Assembly: GCF_037201965.1 (NCBI RefSeq)
Contig: NZ_CP147518.1
Location: forward strand, 5,945,001-6,009,000
DNA: 64,000 bases
Source of the DNA: Spirosoma sp. SC4-14
GTDB lineage: Bacteria; Bacteroidota; Bacteroidia; Cytophagales; Spirosomataceae
Reading direction: 5' to 3'
The number at the start of each line of letters is the position of its first letter. The stretch's first letter is position 1. The notes beneath the pieces are model-generated. The model was not told the DNA's origin and did no database searches. It worked only from the letters and a program-made list of their open reading frames with translations. This document shows positions 7,978-16,286 of this stretch, one piece after another. A program made the translations under genes and the position numbers.

Positions 7978-8925
7978 ATGGTAAATTATAATCCGAAAGA
8001 GTGGGTCCGGTTTATTATTACCTTCAACCGGGCAGACACGGTGCGAAAACTATTGCCCATTCTGCTTAGTATTGGCGTCTACTCGTTCGTGGTTGTCCAT
8101 GTTATTGAGCTTCTGGATCTGAGTAATAATCCACATCTAAAAAACTTCTCGCTCATGCATACACTGCTGAGCTTTGTGATTTCGATGTTGCTGGTTTTTC
8201 GGACCAATACAGCCTACGACCGCTGGTGGGAAGGCCGCAAGCTATGGGGTGGACTCGTAAACAACACCCGAAATATGGCGCTTAAGCTGGATCAGCTATT
8301 GGATACCGATCAGCAGGCAGAAGCCCGTCAGTTTTTTAGGGCTATGATTCCCAATTTTGCATTTGCCCTGAAGAATCATCTTCGTCAGCATGCCATCGAA
8401 AAGGAATTTACCGAAAGCCCGTCGTTTCGCGTTGCCAATCTTCATCTGCACGAGCACGTACCGCAGCAGATTGCACTGGCCATTTTCGGAAAGCTCAATG
8501 AGCTACAGCGCCTGAATGTGCTGTTGCCCGAACATCTGGTCATTCTGAACCCTGAGATACAGTCGTTGATGGACACCTGCGGTGCCTGCGAACGGATAAA
8601 AAACACGCCCATTCCGTTTTCGTACAGTTCGTTTATCAAGAAATTCATTTTCACCTACTGTATGACCCTGCCACTTGGCTATGTTTCTACGCTTCATTAT
8701 CTGGTAGTACCGGTGGTGGTTTTTGTGTTCTATGTACTGGCCAGTCTGGAAATCATTGCCGAAGAAATCGAAAACCCGTTTGGTATCGACGATAACGATT
8801 TGCCGCTCGATACGATCTGCAAAAACATCCATAAAACCGTTACGCAATCGTTCGACCATACGGCCATGCTCGCCCAAACTACACAGCCAGGTAGCCAGCC
8901 CAAAGGGTTTTCTTATGAAAAATGA
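7978..8925 (+). CDS. Bestrophin-family (UPF0187) channel protein
   Basis: 315 aa. Begins with the typical WVRFIITFNRADTVRKLLP, then membrane segments near residues 25-45, 55-75 and two close ones around 220-260. The conserved NTAYDRWWEGRKLWGGLVNNTRN motif and GACERIKNTPIPFSY are bestrophin signatures, and ENPFG(I/T)DDNDLPLD closes the family. Bacterial relatives form pentameric cation channels in the inner membrane. Its function in the cell is unknown. The stop codon lies in a small hairpin shared with the convergent radical SAM gene. Confidence 0.9.
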   Translation: MVNYNPKEWVRFIITFNRADTVRKLLPILLSIGVYSFVVVHVIELLDLSNNPHLKNFSLMHTLLSFVISMLLVFRTNTAYDRWWEGRKLWGGLVNNTRNMALKLDQLLDTDQQAEARQFFRAMIPNFAFALKNHLRQHAIEKEFTESPSFRVANLHLHEHVPQQIALAIFGKLNELQRLNVLLPEHLVILNPEIQSLMDTCGACERIKNTPIPFSYSSFIKKFIFTYCMTLPLGYVSTLHYLVVPVVVFVFYVLASLEIIAEEIENPFGIDDNDLPLDTICKNIHKTVTQSFDHTAMLAQTTQPGSQPKGFSYEK

Positions 8926-8962
8926 GTGAATTGCTGACGCAGGCCGCTCTTTAAATCACTCA
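8923..8962. repeat. Hairpin spanning both stop codons of convergent genes
   Basis: TGAGTGA at 8923-8929 pairs with TCACTCA at 8956-8962. The left arm contains the bestrophin stop codon and the right arm the stop codon of the radical SAM gene. The loop holds GCTGACGCAGG (8933-8943), a word shared with the hairpins at 10062 and 60053. Confidence 0.6.
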
Positions 8963-10014
8963 AAAAGGCCAATCTGTCCGCCGGGGCGAAACAGGGCCGT
9001 TGTCAGTTCGGGCAACCGACGATTGGCCAGAAATTTCTGGCAGGCAACCCGATGGAGTTGCGCAATATGTTGTGCATAGGCTCCCTCGCCCAACATACGT
9101 ACTCGAGACCGGGAGTCATTGAGCTGACCACCATGACAGTCAGCAATCTGATTCAGAACACGACCGGCACGGTCGGGAAACGCTTGCCGAAGCCAGTCGG
9201 TAAATAGCGGCCCTAAAGCACCATTCAGCCTAACGACCGTATAGGCCGACCAACAGGCACCGTTTTCGGCAGCTTGTTCTACTAATTTAGGAATTTCATG
9301 ATCATTCAGACCCGGAATGATCGGCGCTGTCATAACGCCTACCGGTATGCCAGCCCGATGCAGAGTTGCTACGATTCGCAGCCGCTGATTTGCCGTTACG
9401 GTGCGGGGTTCCATCAGCAACCGTAGCTTCTCATTCAGTGTCGTAATGGAGATAGCCACATTGAGTAGATTCAGTTCAGCCAGTGGTTGCAGAATATCCA
9501 GATCGCGAAGAAGCAACGCATTTTTGGTGATAATGGATACTGGATTCCGATACCGCAAACAAAGTTGAAGCATCCGGCGCGTAAGTTGATAGGTGCGTTC
9601 GGCAGGCTGATAACAGTCGGTATTTCCTGAGAAATGAATAACGACAGGTTTGTAGCTACGCGCCAGAAACTGCTTTTCGAGCAGCTCAGGGGCGTTTTTT
9701 TTGACCATGATTTTACTCTCAAAATCAAGCCCGGCCGAAAAACCCCAATACTCATGCGAAGGTCGGGCATAACAATAAATACAACCGTGCTCGCAGCCCT
9801 GATAGGGATTTATAGATGCTAAAAAACCAATATCCTGACTTTTGGGGCGGCTAATAATCTGCTTTGGGTGCTCTTCGAAAAACTGAGTCTTTATAGTTGG
9901 CTCAGGAAAATCGTCATCGAATGATGAGTTGACATCCACCGGTTCATACTGATGGTTTGCGAACGAGTTAGCTGTATTGAATTGTGCCCCCCGGCCTTTT
10001 TTCAAGTCGCCCAT
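8956..10014 (-). CDS. PA0069-family radical SAM protein
   Basis: 352 aa. The iron-sulfur motif is C74-x3-C78-x2-C81 in GCEHGCIYCYAR, at the position usual for the PA0069/Rv2578c group, which is distantly related to spore photoproduct lyase. Upstream, SQDIGFLASINPYQ and downstream HEYWGFSAGLDFE are further family marks. The substrate is unknown; a DNA-repair-like role has been suggested only from similarity to the lyase. A 32-bp perfect palindrome lies directly upstream and probably controls it. Monocistronic. Confidence 0.9.
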   Translation of the reverse strand: MGDLKKGRGAQFNTANSFANHQYEPVDVNSSFDDDFPEPTIKTQFFEEHPKQIISRPKSQDIGFLASINPYQGCEHGCIYCYARPSHEYWGFSAGLDFESKIMVKKNAPELLEKQFLARSYKPVVIHFSGNTDCYQPAERTYQLTRRMLQLCLRYRNPVSIITKNALLLRDLDILQPLAELNLLNVAISITTLNEKLRLLMEPRTVTANQRLRIVATLHRAGIPVGVMTAPIIPGLNDHEIPKLVEQAAENGACWSAYTVVRLNGALGPLFTDWLRQAFPDRAGRVLNQIADCHGGQLNDSRSRVRMLGEGAYAQHIAQLHRVACQKFLANRRLPELTTALFRPGGQIGLFE

Positions 10015-10019
10015 AATAA

Positions 10020-10051
10020 TACAAATGAAATATAATTATATTTCATTTGTA
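10020..10051. promoter_or_regulatory. 32-bp perfect palindrome at the radical SAM promoter (putative operator)
   Basis: The half-site TACAAATGAAATATAA is followed exactly by its reverse complement, centred between 10035 and 10036. On the minus strand it overlaps a TATATTTC -7-like element with TTTG 20 nt upstream. It is six bases from the ATG at 10014. An operator overlapping the promoter is the simplest reading; the binding protein is unknown. Confidence 0.65.
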
Positions 10052-10061
10052 CGACAAAACA

Positions 10062-10122
10062 AAGAATGAAAAGTGAAAAAAATTTGCGTTAGCCTATTTT
10101 TCACTCTTCACTTTTCATTCTT
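10062..10122. repeat. Intergenic inverted repeat after the ABC-F gene
   Basis: AAGAATGAAAAGTGA (10062-10076) pairs perfectly with 10108-10122. The loop contains TTTGCGTTA (10083-10091), the complement of the TAACGCAAA loop word. It is downstream of the minus-strand ABC-F gene and can terminate it. Confidence 0.7.
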
Positions 10123-10138
10123 CACTCTCTAAGACTGG

Positions 10139-12091
10139 TTAGGCCAATTTCTTTTCCCATTCTTCGGCTTCCAGCATCGCTGTTTCCCACTCGTCCTGGA
10201 ACTGACTGATTTGATTCAAAATTCGTTTATATTCGTCGTTTTTGGCTTGCATCAGCTTGTCGTCGCCATACGTAGCCGGATCGGCCAGTTCAGCTTCCAG
10301 CCGTTTTTTGCGTTCTTCGAGTTGGCCAATCTTCGTTTCAGCCTCTTCGGCCTGTTGGGTAAGTTTTTTTAGTGTCCGCTGCCATTCTTTGCGCGTATCT
10401 TCGCTGGTGGGAGTGCTTCGCGCAGGAGTAGCTGGAATTGCGGGAGTCTGAGCATTACCCTGCTCTCCCTGTTTATTCCCCTGCCCTCCCTGTTTTTTTT
10501 CTTCCAACCACCACTCATATTCATCGTACGTGCCAGGATATTCCTTAATCTGCTCGTCTTCGATGTACCAGATCTTATTGGCAATTTGCGACACAAAATA
10601 ACGATCGTGCGAGACTACAACGTAGGTACCTTCATATTGCTCCAGTGCCTGAATCAGAATATTCACCGACTGCATATCGAGGTGGTTGGTCGGCTCATCG
10701 AGCAGCAGGAAGTTTGCCTGCGAGAGCAGTACCTTCGCGAGCGCCACCCGCGATTTTTCGCCCCCCGATAGTACTTTGATTTTCTTAAAGACTTCGTCGT
10801 TGGAGAACAGAAAGCAACCAAGCACACCACGCAGTTCACCTTCACTTTTGGTCGGGTTAGCATGTTTCAGTTCTTCGAGCAATGTATCCTCTACATTCAG
10901 CGATTCTAATTGATGCTGTGCATAAAAGCTGAATGATACATTATGGCCCAATTGCCGACGCCCGTCATTGAGCGGTTCTGAACCCGAAATAATGCGCAAC
11001 AGTGTAGATTTACCACGTCCGTTCGCCCCAATCAGCGCTACTTTATCACCTCGCTCAAGCCGAATGTCGGCATGGGTCAGGATGCGTTTCGGACCATAGT
11101 GCTTGGTTATATCTTCGAGATGGAGAATATGCCGCCCCGGCTGCGTTGAAAACTGGAACTTGAAATTCACCCGGGCCGTCTCATCAATAACCGCATCGAC
11201 CAGTTCCATTCGGGCCAGTTGTTTTACACGGCTTTGGGCCTGTTTGGCTTTGGTTGCTTTTGCCTTAAAGCGTTCGATAAAGCGTTCAGTCTGCCGGATT
11301 TTGGCCTGTTGGTTTTCGTAGGCTCCCTTCTGAATTTCATTGCGCAGAGCCTTTTCTTCCAGATAGAACGAGTAGTTGCCGGGATAGTAGTTCAGCTTTG
11401 CGCCCGACACCTCAACGGTTGTGTCAATCACATTATCCAGAAATTCGCGGTCGTGTGAGACCACAATGACGGCTCCTTCATAGGTCTGGATGTATTTTTC
11501 CACCCACTGGATCGACGGTAAGTCGAGGTGGTTGGTTGGCTCATCGAGCATCAGCAGTGATGGTTTCTGAAGCAGCAGTTTGGCCAGCATTACGCGCATC
11601 CGCCAGCCGCCCGAAAACAGCCGAAGTGGCTTATTCAGATCGTCGGTGGCAAAGCCAAGTCCTTCCATAATTTCTTCGGCCCTCGACTGAACCGTATAGC
11701 CATCCAGGGCATCGAATTCCTCCTGCAATTTGCCGAGTTTATCAACCAGTTCGTCGCGGTAGTTGGTCTCCATTTCGTGGAGTACCTCGTCGATCTGTTT
11801 TTGCAATTCGTTTTGCCGGGCAAACGCCTGCATTGCCACCGACAGAATCGAATCGTCGGTCTGATACGACAATAAATCCTGATTAAGAAAACCAATTGTT
11901 ACGTCGCCCGCTTTGGAGATGGTACCGCCATCGGCCTGGTATTCGCCATTAATTATGCGGAGCAGCGTGGACTTTCCGGTGCCGTTGAGGCCGATCAGAC
12001 CGATTTTCTGGTTAGGCTTAATATGGAGCGAGGCATTTTCATAGAGAGCCCGGCTACCGAGATAGTACGAGAGGTTCGTAATAGAAATCAT
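10139..12091 (-). CDS. ABC-F family ATPase (Uup-like)
   Basis: 650 aa with two ABC domains. The first has Walker A GLNGTGKS (about 34-41) and signature LFSGG followed by LLMLDEPTNHLD; the second has GANGRGKS (about 360) and LSGGEKSR followed by LLLDEPTNHLD. The basic linker between them (about 240-310) is typical of ABC-F. A low-complexity Gly/Gln/Pro stretch near residue 530-570 leads to a C-terminal coiled coil, as in Uup. No transmembrane segments: these proteins act on ribosomes in translation or antibiotic protection. The -7 element TAAATTTG ends only 4 nt before the ATG, suggesting a leaderless mRNA. Confidence 0.93.
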   Translation of the reverse strand: MISITNLSYYLGSRALYENASLHIKPNQKIGLIGLNGTGKSTLLRIINGEYQADGGTISKAGDVTIGFLNQDLLSYQTDDSILSVAMQAFARQNELQKQIDEVLHEMETNYRDELVDKLGKLQEEFDALDGYTVQSRAEEIMEGLGFATDDLNKPLRLFSGGWRMRVMLAKLLLQKPSLLMLDEPTNHLDLPSIQWVEKYIQTYEGAVIVVSHDREFLDNVIDTTVEVSGAKLNYYPGNYSFYLEEKALRNEIQKGAYENQQAKIRQTERFIERFKAKATKAKQAQSRVKQLARMELVDAVIDETARVNFKFQFSTQPGRHILHLEDITKHYGPKRILTHADIRLERGDKVALIGANGRGKSTLLRIISGSEPLNDGRRQLGHNVSFSFYAQHQLESLNVEDTLLEELKHANPTKSEGELRGVLGCFLFSNDEVFKKIKVLSGGEKSRVALAKVLLSQANFLLLDEPTNHLDMQSVNILIQALEQYEGTYVVVSHDRYFVSQIANKIWYIEDEQIKEYPGTYDEYEWWLEEKKQGGQGNKQGEQGNAQTPAIPATPARSTPTSEDTRKEWQRTLKKLTQQAEEAETKIGQLEERKKRLEAELADPATYGDDKLMQAKNDEYKRILNQISQFQDEWETAMLEAEEWEKKLA

Positions 12092-12095
12092 GACA

Positions 12096-12103
12096 CAAAT
12101 TTA
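12096..12103 (-). promoter_or_regulatory. -7 element of the ABC-F gene
   Basis: TAAATTTG on the minus strand with only four bases before the start codon, so transcription should begin at or very near the ATG. Confidence 0.5.
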
Positions 12104-12122
12104 CCAAAAAGAAGCCGGATAG

Positions 12123-12154
12123 TTGCGTTATTAAATTCCAAACAACTATATTTG
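12123..12154 (+). promoter_or_regulatory. tRNA-Thr promoter
   Basis: TTG, a 21-nt spacer and TATATTTG (12147-12154), with the tRNA starting 11 nt further on. It is a useful anchor for the distance between -7 element and transcript start in this genome. Confidence 0.6.
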
Positions 12155-12165
12155 CAGCCGCAAAA

Positions 12166-12238
<73 letters not shown>

Positions 12239-12241
12239 CAA

Positions 12242-12275
12242 AAATCCCGACACAGATAAGTTTCGGGATTTTTTT
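12242..12275 (+). terminator. Terminator of tRNA-Thr
   Basis: AAATCCCGA pairs with TCGGGATTT over an 12-nt loop and is followed by T residues. Confidence 0.88.
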
Positions 12276-12279
12276 ATGG

Positions 12280-12351
12280 GGTAGCGCGACGCATTCGTAA
12301 GGCGTAGGTCGCAGACGGTCGGCCGCTGCCGTTCGAATCCCGTAGGAGGCT
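12280..12351 (+). pseudogene. Partial tRNA-Thr copy (tandem duplication)
   Basis: A repeat of the tRNA from its D-loop onwards, offset by 97 nt. The anticodon arm is retained with one stem change (T to G at 12301), a 16-nt insertion (12315-12330) sits at the T-stem, and the 3' end is then identical to the real gene (offset 113). The acceptor 5' strand and most of the D-arm are missing, so it cannot be a functional tRNA. The copied unit also includes the terminator; a third copy begins at 12393 and stops after eight bases. Confidence 0.85.
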
Positions 12352-12354
12352 CAA

Positions 12355-12388
12355 AAATCCCGACACAGATAAGTTTCGGGATTTTTTT
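12355..12388 (+). terminator. Duplicated terminator
   Basis: An exact second copy of the tRNA-Thr terminator (AAATCCCGA/TCGGGATTT plus T-run), part of the tandem duplication. Confidence 0.8.
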
Positions 12389-12406
12389 ATGGGGTAGCGC
12401 TACTAT

Positions 12407-12523
12407 ATGGCTCATGCTATTCGCAGCGCCTACACCAATCAATTTAATAATCCACTACGTCGGCTGAAGAAGTATCAACGTAGAGCAGCACATCAGCTGG
12501 CACTTTTTACTATTGACCAGTAA
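12407..12523 (+). other. Short open frame of 38 codons, unassigned
   Basis: ATG to TAA, with a basic centre (LRRLKKYQRR). It lies right after the duplicated tRNA end. I recognise no family; it could be a fragment left from an integrated element or chance. No promoter or partner is evident. Confidence 0.2.
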
Positions 12524-12609
12524 ATTAGACCAACGGCTCAAATCCAGGCTGGGATTGAGTTCAGAAAAGGAGCGCGGTACGAAGTAGGGTTTTGAGCTAT
12601 TGTCCCAAA

Positions 12610-12945
12610 TCAGGCAAATGCAGGATGCTGTTTATAGGCGTTCAACTGTTCTACGGCTATGGCTACATGGCGTTCCTTGATTAATTGTTTCTTACGGTCT
12701 GACCAGTTTTGGAGACGTGCAAAGATTTCTTCAACCGATGTAATTCCTTCTGGCAAATCTTCCTGTAGGCTCTGTTAATCAACACCATGTACAGAGATGG
12801 CTTCAGGCACTATCCCCAGCTAAAGGTACTTTTTCAAATAGGCAATCATAAGCGACCAAGCGCCAGGCAAAACCGCGTGCTCGCTTTCGTACATAAACTA
12901 GTCCAACGGATTCATTAACAACGGCATATCGTAGAGACTGTCTAC
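12610..12945 (-). pseudogene. Decayed coding sequence downstream of the ankyrin gene
   Basis: Read on the minus strand, two frames look protein-like in sequence. An upstream piece (RYAVVNESVGLVYVRKRARGF, then WRLVAYDCLFEKVPLAGD) runs into a stop. A downstream piece in another frame (EGITSVEEIFARLQNW, then KKQLIKERHVAIAVEQL) is open for 54 codons, bounded upstream by TAA at 12775-12777. One frameshift plus one nonsense mutation would join them into about 110 residues. No family recognised. Together with the duplicated tRNA end it suggests an eroded insertion. Confidence 0.45.
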
Positions 12946-13425
12946 CTATTTTCCCAATTTTCTTTGAATTAAGGCAACAATCTCCTTCCGGTTTTTCGAT
13001 TTAGCAAACTCCAGGGGCGACTGGCCATCGTGCGAACGAAGACTCAAATCCGCATTAGCATCTACGAGCAGTTGGGCCACTTCAATGTTATTTTGCCAAA
13101 TGGCATCATGCAGAGCCGTATATCCGTTGTAAGGTCCTTGCCTGTTAATGTCGATGTGGTATTCGATCAGGAGTTTCGCAGCTTCGGTTCGGCCTGCATA
13201 GGCAGCAGCATGCAGGGCTGTGGCCTTCATTCCCGGATCGACGGCCCGTACGTCGGCACCTGCTTCTAATAAGGCTTTCACGATTTGGCTATACCCCTTA
13301 TAAGCCGCCATTACCAGCGGAGCGTCCTGACTGGCATCCAGTTCATTTACATCGGCTCCCTCCTGAATGAGTTGCTGAACCTGTGAAAGATTATTTCTAT
13401 TAATCGCACTCATTAAAGCCGACAT
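12946..13425 (-). CDS. Ankyrin repeat protein
   Basis: 159 aa from the ATG at 13425 (an upstream ATG at 13503 adds 26 residues unlike an ankyrin start). Four to five ankyrin repeats fill the protein: ALMSAINRNNLSQVQQLIQEGADVNELD, then APLVMAAYKGYSQIVKALLEAGADV, TALHAAAYAGRTEAAKLL, TALHDAIWQNNIEVAQLL and SPLEFAKSKNRKEIVALI. No signal peptide, so probably a cytoplasmic binding scaffold; its partner is not indicated by neighbours. Confidence 0.85.
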   Translation of the reverse strand: MSALMSAINRNNLSQVQQLIQEGADVNELDASQDAPLVMAAYKGYSQIVKALLEAGADVRAVDPGMKATALHAAAYAGRTEAAKLLIEYHIDINRQGPYNGYTALHDAIWQNNIEVAQLLVDANADLSLRSHDGQSPLEFAKSKNRKEIVALIQRKLGK

Positions 13426-13541
13426 AGCACCCCTATCGTTTAAGTAAGTAATTTGGTTAAAACTTACCGCTAAGAATTCTATATGAACGCTTATCGATAA
13501 CACAAATTACCAGATGTTTATGGCTTTTAAAAGAACCCCGA

Positions 13542-14993
13542 TCATAGTCGTTTATACTTTTTAGCCGCGTCGTCAATAACTAATACCCAGTCGGTAGGAG
13601 TCTGGTCGTTATCCAGAGTCGGCGGAGTAACTGTAAGGGCATCGTTCACTACTTTTTCGCTGGCATTCTGCGAATGCCCTGTACGCGGATTATACCACCA
13701 GGCCCGTTTTTCTTTCCCCGAAAGTTTCGACATATCGATGGTAACCGGCCTGCTCTGTGGCAAATAGATCATAGCATAGGAACCCATCGAGTCGCGGGTG
13801 GCAACAATTAAATCCCGATAATCGTGGCCTTTTTCGGAGACGATCAACTGCTGGTCGGGAATTCGCGAAAAGTAGGGTCTCGACAACATCAATCGTTTCA
13901 GGTACTGCACCTCCCCGGCCGCTTCGGCATGTAATGCCCGCTGCCAGCCAATGAGCGTATCGCCAACACTTAATGGTTTGAAACGAGTCGTATCCAGAAA
14001 TTGCCAGACCTGCTGATGCCCGTATGTGAACCCACACATTCCGGCAAACACGCTTCGATACAGGCGGGAGCGAATATCATAGGCCCGAAAATAGCCCCGT
14101 TGACGCGTCCACTTACCATCCCACGGATTAATCGGATGATCTTCGTAGCAGGGCTCCATATCGAGTGTGGGTTTAGGCGGTTGCCGTCCCAAATCGCGGG
14201 TAACCCAATTCCAGGCATCTACATCGCGCGAACCATGCCCCGACTGAAACGCATTCATATCCAGCCAGCTCTCTCCATGAAGCAGTTGCGACGACGACGT
14301 TGCGCCTTTGGGATGGTAGGTCATCAGATGTCGCCTGCTACCTTCCCCGGTTTTGATTCCCGCAGCCAATGCACGCCAGACCGGACGGTCGTCGTAGTGT
14401 TTACCGTCTTTTGTTTTGTATATCGGCGGACAGTCGCCCCCCAACACCCAGATGATATTCCACTGACTGGCATAGCGTTTTCCCAGAAACTGGCCGTACG
14501 TACGTGCATTTTGCTCGTTGAAAATAACACCATCGGCGCTCCAGTGATGCGATACCTGATCGCCCCAGGTTGGGTTAAAAGCAATATACATTCCCTTTCG
14601 GGCGGCCGTCTGCATCACAAAATCAACATGGTCCCAGTAATCATATTCGTTCGGATTAGCAGGTGTCTGGCCAGGTGTGATCGCTACTTGCGACGGATCA
14701 TGGTTAACGAACGGGAAGTCGCCATACCGATTGGGCTTTCGGTTATCGTCTTCGTTGGCAAACGCTAGTGCCACTAGCTGGATCACATTAAACCCCTGCC
14801 GACGACGCGTTTCGAGATATAGTTCGGTTTCGTCGCGATTGAGCCGATGCAGCAATTCCCAGGCCGTATCGCCCATCCAGAAAAACGGTTTCCCGTTACT
14901 ATCCTCCAGATACCGATGACCGCTATTAACCTTAATTTGAGCCGAAGCGTCAAAGCATAGCAGATAAGCCAGAAAACTAAGTAACATCTTCAT
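13542..14993 (-). CDS. DUF4038 / GH140-like glycoside hydrolase (copy 1)
   Basis: 483 aa from the ATG at 14993, which gives a signal peptide (MKMLLSFLAYLLCFDASAQ). The DUF4038 barrel starts with the hallmark PFFWMGDTAWELLHRLNRDE and contains NPTWGDQVS, IWVLGGDCPP, MTYHPKG and DMEPCYEDHP; the C-terminal domain (about 400-483, ending TDWVLVIDDAAKKY) is the DUF5060-like or 'collagen-binding' beta domain. The characterised GH140 enzyme (Bacteroides BT1012) removes apiose from rhamnogalacturonan II. It is paralogous to the gene at 16287 and divergent from the GntR gene, next to uronate catabolism genes. Confidence 0.88.
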   Translation of the reverse strand: MKMLLSFLAYLLCFDASAQIKVNSGHRYLEDSNGKPFFWMGDTAWELLHRLNRDETELYLETRRRQGFNVIQLVALAFANEDDNRKPNRYGDFPFVNHDPSQVAITPGQTPANPNEYDYWDHVDFVMQTAARKGMYIAFNPTWGDQVSHHWSADGVIFNEQNARTYGQFLGKRYASQWNIIWVLGGDCPPIYKTKDGKHYDDRPVWRALAAGIKTGEGSRRHLMTYHPKGATSSSQLLHGESWLDMNAFQSGHGSRDVDAWNWVTRDLGRQPPKPTLDMEPCYEDHPINPWDGKWTRQRGYFRAYDIRSRLYRSVFAGMCGFTYGHQQVWQFLDTTRFKPLSVGDTLIGWQRALHAEAAGEVQYLKRLMLSRPYFSRIPDQQLIVSEKGHDYRDLIVATRDSMGSYAMIYLPQSRPVTIDMSKLSGKEKRAWWYNPRTGHSQNASEKVVNDALTVTPPTLDNDQTPTDWVLVIDDAAKKYKRL

Positions 14994-15085
14994 AGAAATT
15001 CCTGAGTAAACGTGAAGCAGCTTTGTCTGTTCTTTTGTTGATCGGGTTGAGAGCCGCATTCGCTTTTACTTTTTTAAGGATTGAA

Positions 15086-15118
15086 TTTGACTATTTCAAA
15101 AAGAGTCATGTACATTTG
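15086..15118 (+). promoter_or_regulatory. Promoter of the GntR gene
   Basis: TTTG (15086-15089), a 21-nt spacer and TACATTTG (15111-15118). Confidence 0.6.
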
Positions 15119-15122
15119 CAGA

Positions 15123-15141
15123 ACTCTACTGTACTCTACTG
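15123..15141 (+). promoter_or_regulatory. Tandem ACTCTACTG repeat at the GntR transcript start
   Basis: ACTCTACTG occurs twice (15123-15131 and 15133-15141) with 10-bp periodicity, just downstream of the -7 element. This is a plausible autoregulatory operator for the GntR-type protein encoded next. Confidence 0.4.
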
Positions 15142-15214
15142 CATTATTTAAAAAAGCAAAAAGTAACGATTTTTCTACTTGCTGTAAAAAAACTCTGACA
15201 AGTAAAACGAAGCC

Positions 15215-16225
15215 ATGCAGGAAGGCACTATCGATCAGTCGGCCGATCAGCCCAAATACCAGCAGTTGATTGAATATGTGCTAACGGGCATTGAACAGGG
15301 CACGCTGGCACTAGGTCAGCAATTGCCATCGATCAGCGAATGGGCCAGTTTGCAGAGGGTTGCTAAAGTTACGGTTGCCAAAGCTTACGAAGATTTACGC
15401 CAGCGCGGAGTAATTCGGTCGCATCATGGTAAAGGATTTTATGTAGCCAGCACTAATGTGCGCACCTCGCTGAATGTGCTGGTTATTTTCGATACGCTCA
15501 ATGCCTATAAGGAAACGCTATATGATGCCTTGAAAGCAGCTCTTCCAGCCGATGCCTCTCTGAGCATATTCTTCCATCACTATAATCCGGCTGTTTTCGA
15601 AACGCTGGTTCGGAACAACCTCGGCCGTTTCAATGCCTATGTGCTGATGCCTCATTTCGACAGCGATGTGTCGGCCGTGGCAGGATTGATTCCTCCCGAA
15701 AAGCTACTGCTGCTCGACCAGACGTTGCCCAATCTGCCGGGCGACTTTGCGGCTGTTTATCAGGACTTTGAACAGGATATTTACAATGCTCTCTTAACAG
15801 CACACGAACGGCTTCGACACTACCGCCGACTTACGCTCATCCAATCGAAAGATCGCTTTCAGTACATACCACCCAGCCTCCTGGCCGGCTTTCAGCGATT
15901 TGGTCAGGACTACAATTTTCCAATACGACTTGTTGATACATATATGCCTGCGCTGGTACAACCCGGCGAAGTATGCCTGCTGTTTACCGACCGCGACCTG
16001 ATCGACTTTCTGAAAGAAGTAAATCGGTTGGGACTGGTGCTGGGCCAGGAGGTTGGTCTGCTCTCCTACGACGACACCCCGATGAAAGAAATTCTGGCGG
16101 GTGGCATCAGCGTTATTTCTACCGATTTTGCGCGAATGGGACAAACCGCCGGGCAATTACTGACCAGTCGCCAACGCGCCAAAATAGCCAATCCGGGCGC
16201 GTTGATCCTGCGAAAATCGTTGTAA
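15215..16225 (+). CDS. GntR-family regulator with periplasmic-binding-protein-like sensor
   Basis: 336 aa. N-terminal winged helix, about residues 10-80 (YQQLIEYVLTGIEQGTLALG...LPSISEWASLQRVAKVTVAKAYEDL, then HGKGFYV). The C-terminal region (about 85-335) resembles a LacI/PBP1 sugar-binding domain (LVIFDTLNAYKETLYDAL, GLLSYDDTPMKEILAGGISVISTDF) instead of the UTRA domain, an architecture common in Bacteroidota carbohydrate loci. It sits between two GH140-like genes, with the second 61 nt downstream in the same direction, so it probably controls both in response to a released sugar. Confidence 0.88.
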   Translation: MQEGTIDQSADQPKYQQLIEYVLTGIEQGTLALGQQLPSISEWASLQRVAKVTVAKAYEDLRQRGVIRSHHGKGFYVASTNVRTSLNVLVIFDTLNAYKETLYDALKAALPADASLSIFFHHYNPAVFETLVRNNLGRFNAYVLMPHFDSDVSAVAGLIPPEKLLLLDQTLPNLPGDFAAVYQDFEQDIYNALLTAHERLRHYRRLTLIQSKDRFQYIPPSLLAGFQRFGQDYNFPIRLVDTYMPALVQPGEVCLLFTDRDLIDFLKEVNRLGLVLGQEVGLLSYDDTPMKEILAGGISVISTDFARMGQTAGQLLTSRQRAKIANPGALILRKSL

Positions 16226-16286
16226 ATCACTGCATTCACCAGTAAAGCCATAATACCCTAAACCAGAAAATCTTGTCCCTTTTCCA

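Noticed and set aside
14001..14768. 255-codon open frame antisense to GH140 copy 1, and a similar 247-codon one at 16848-17591 antisense to copy 2
   Set aside because: Shadow frames of conserved hydrolase genes; no family resemblance and no start signals.
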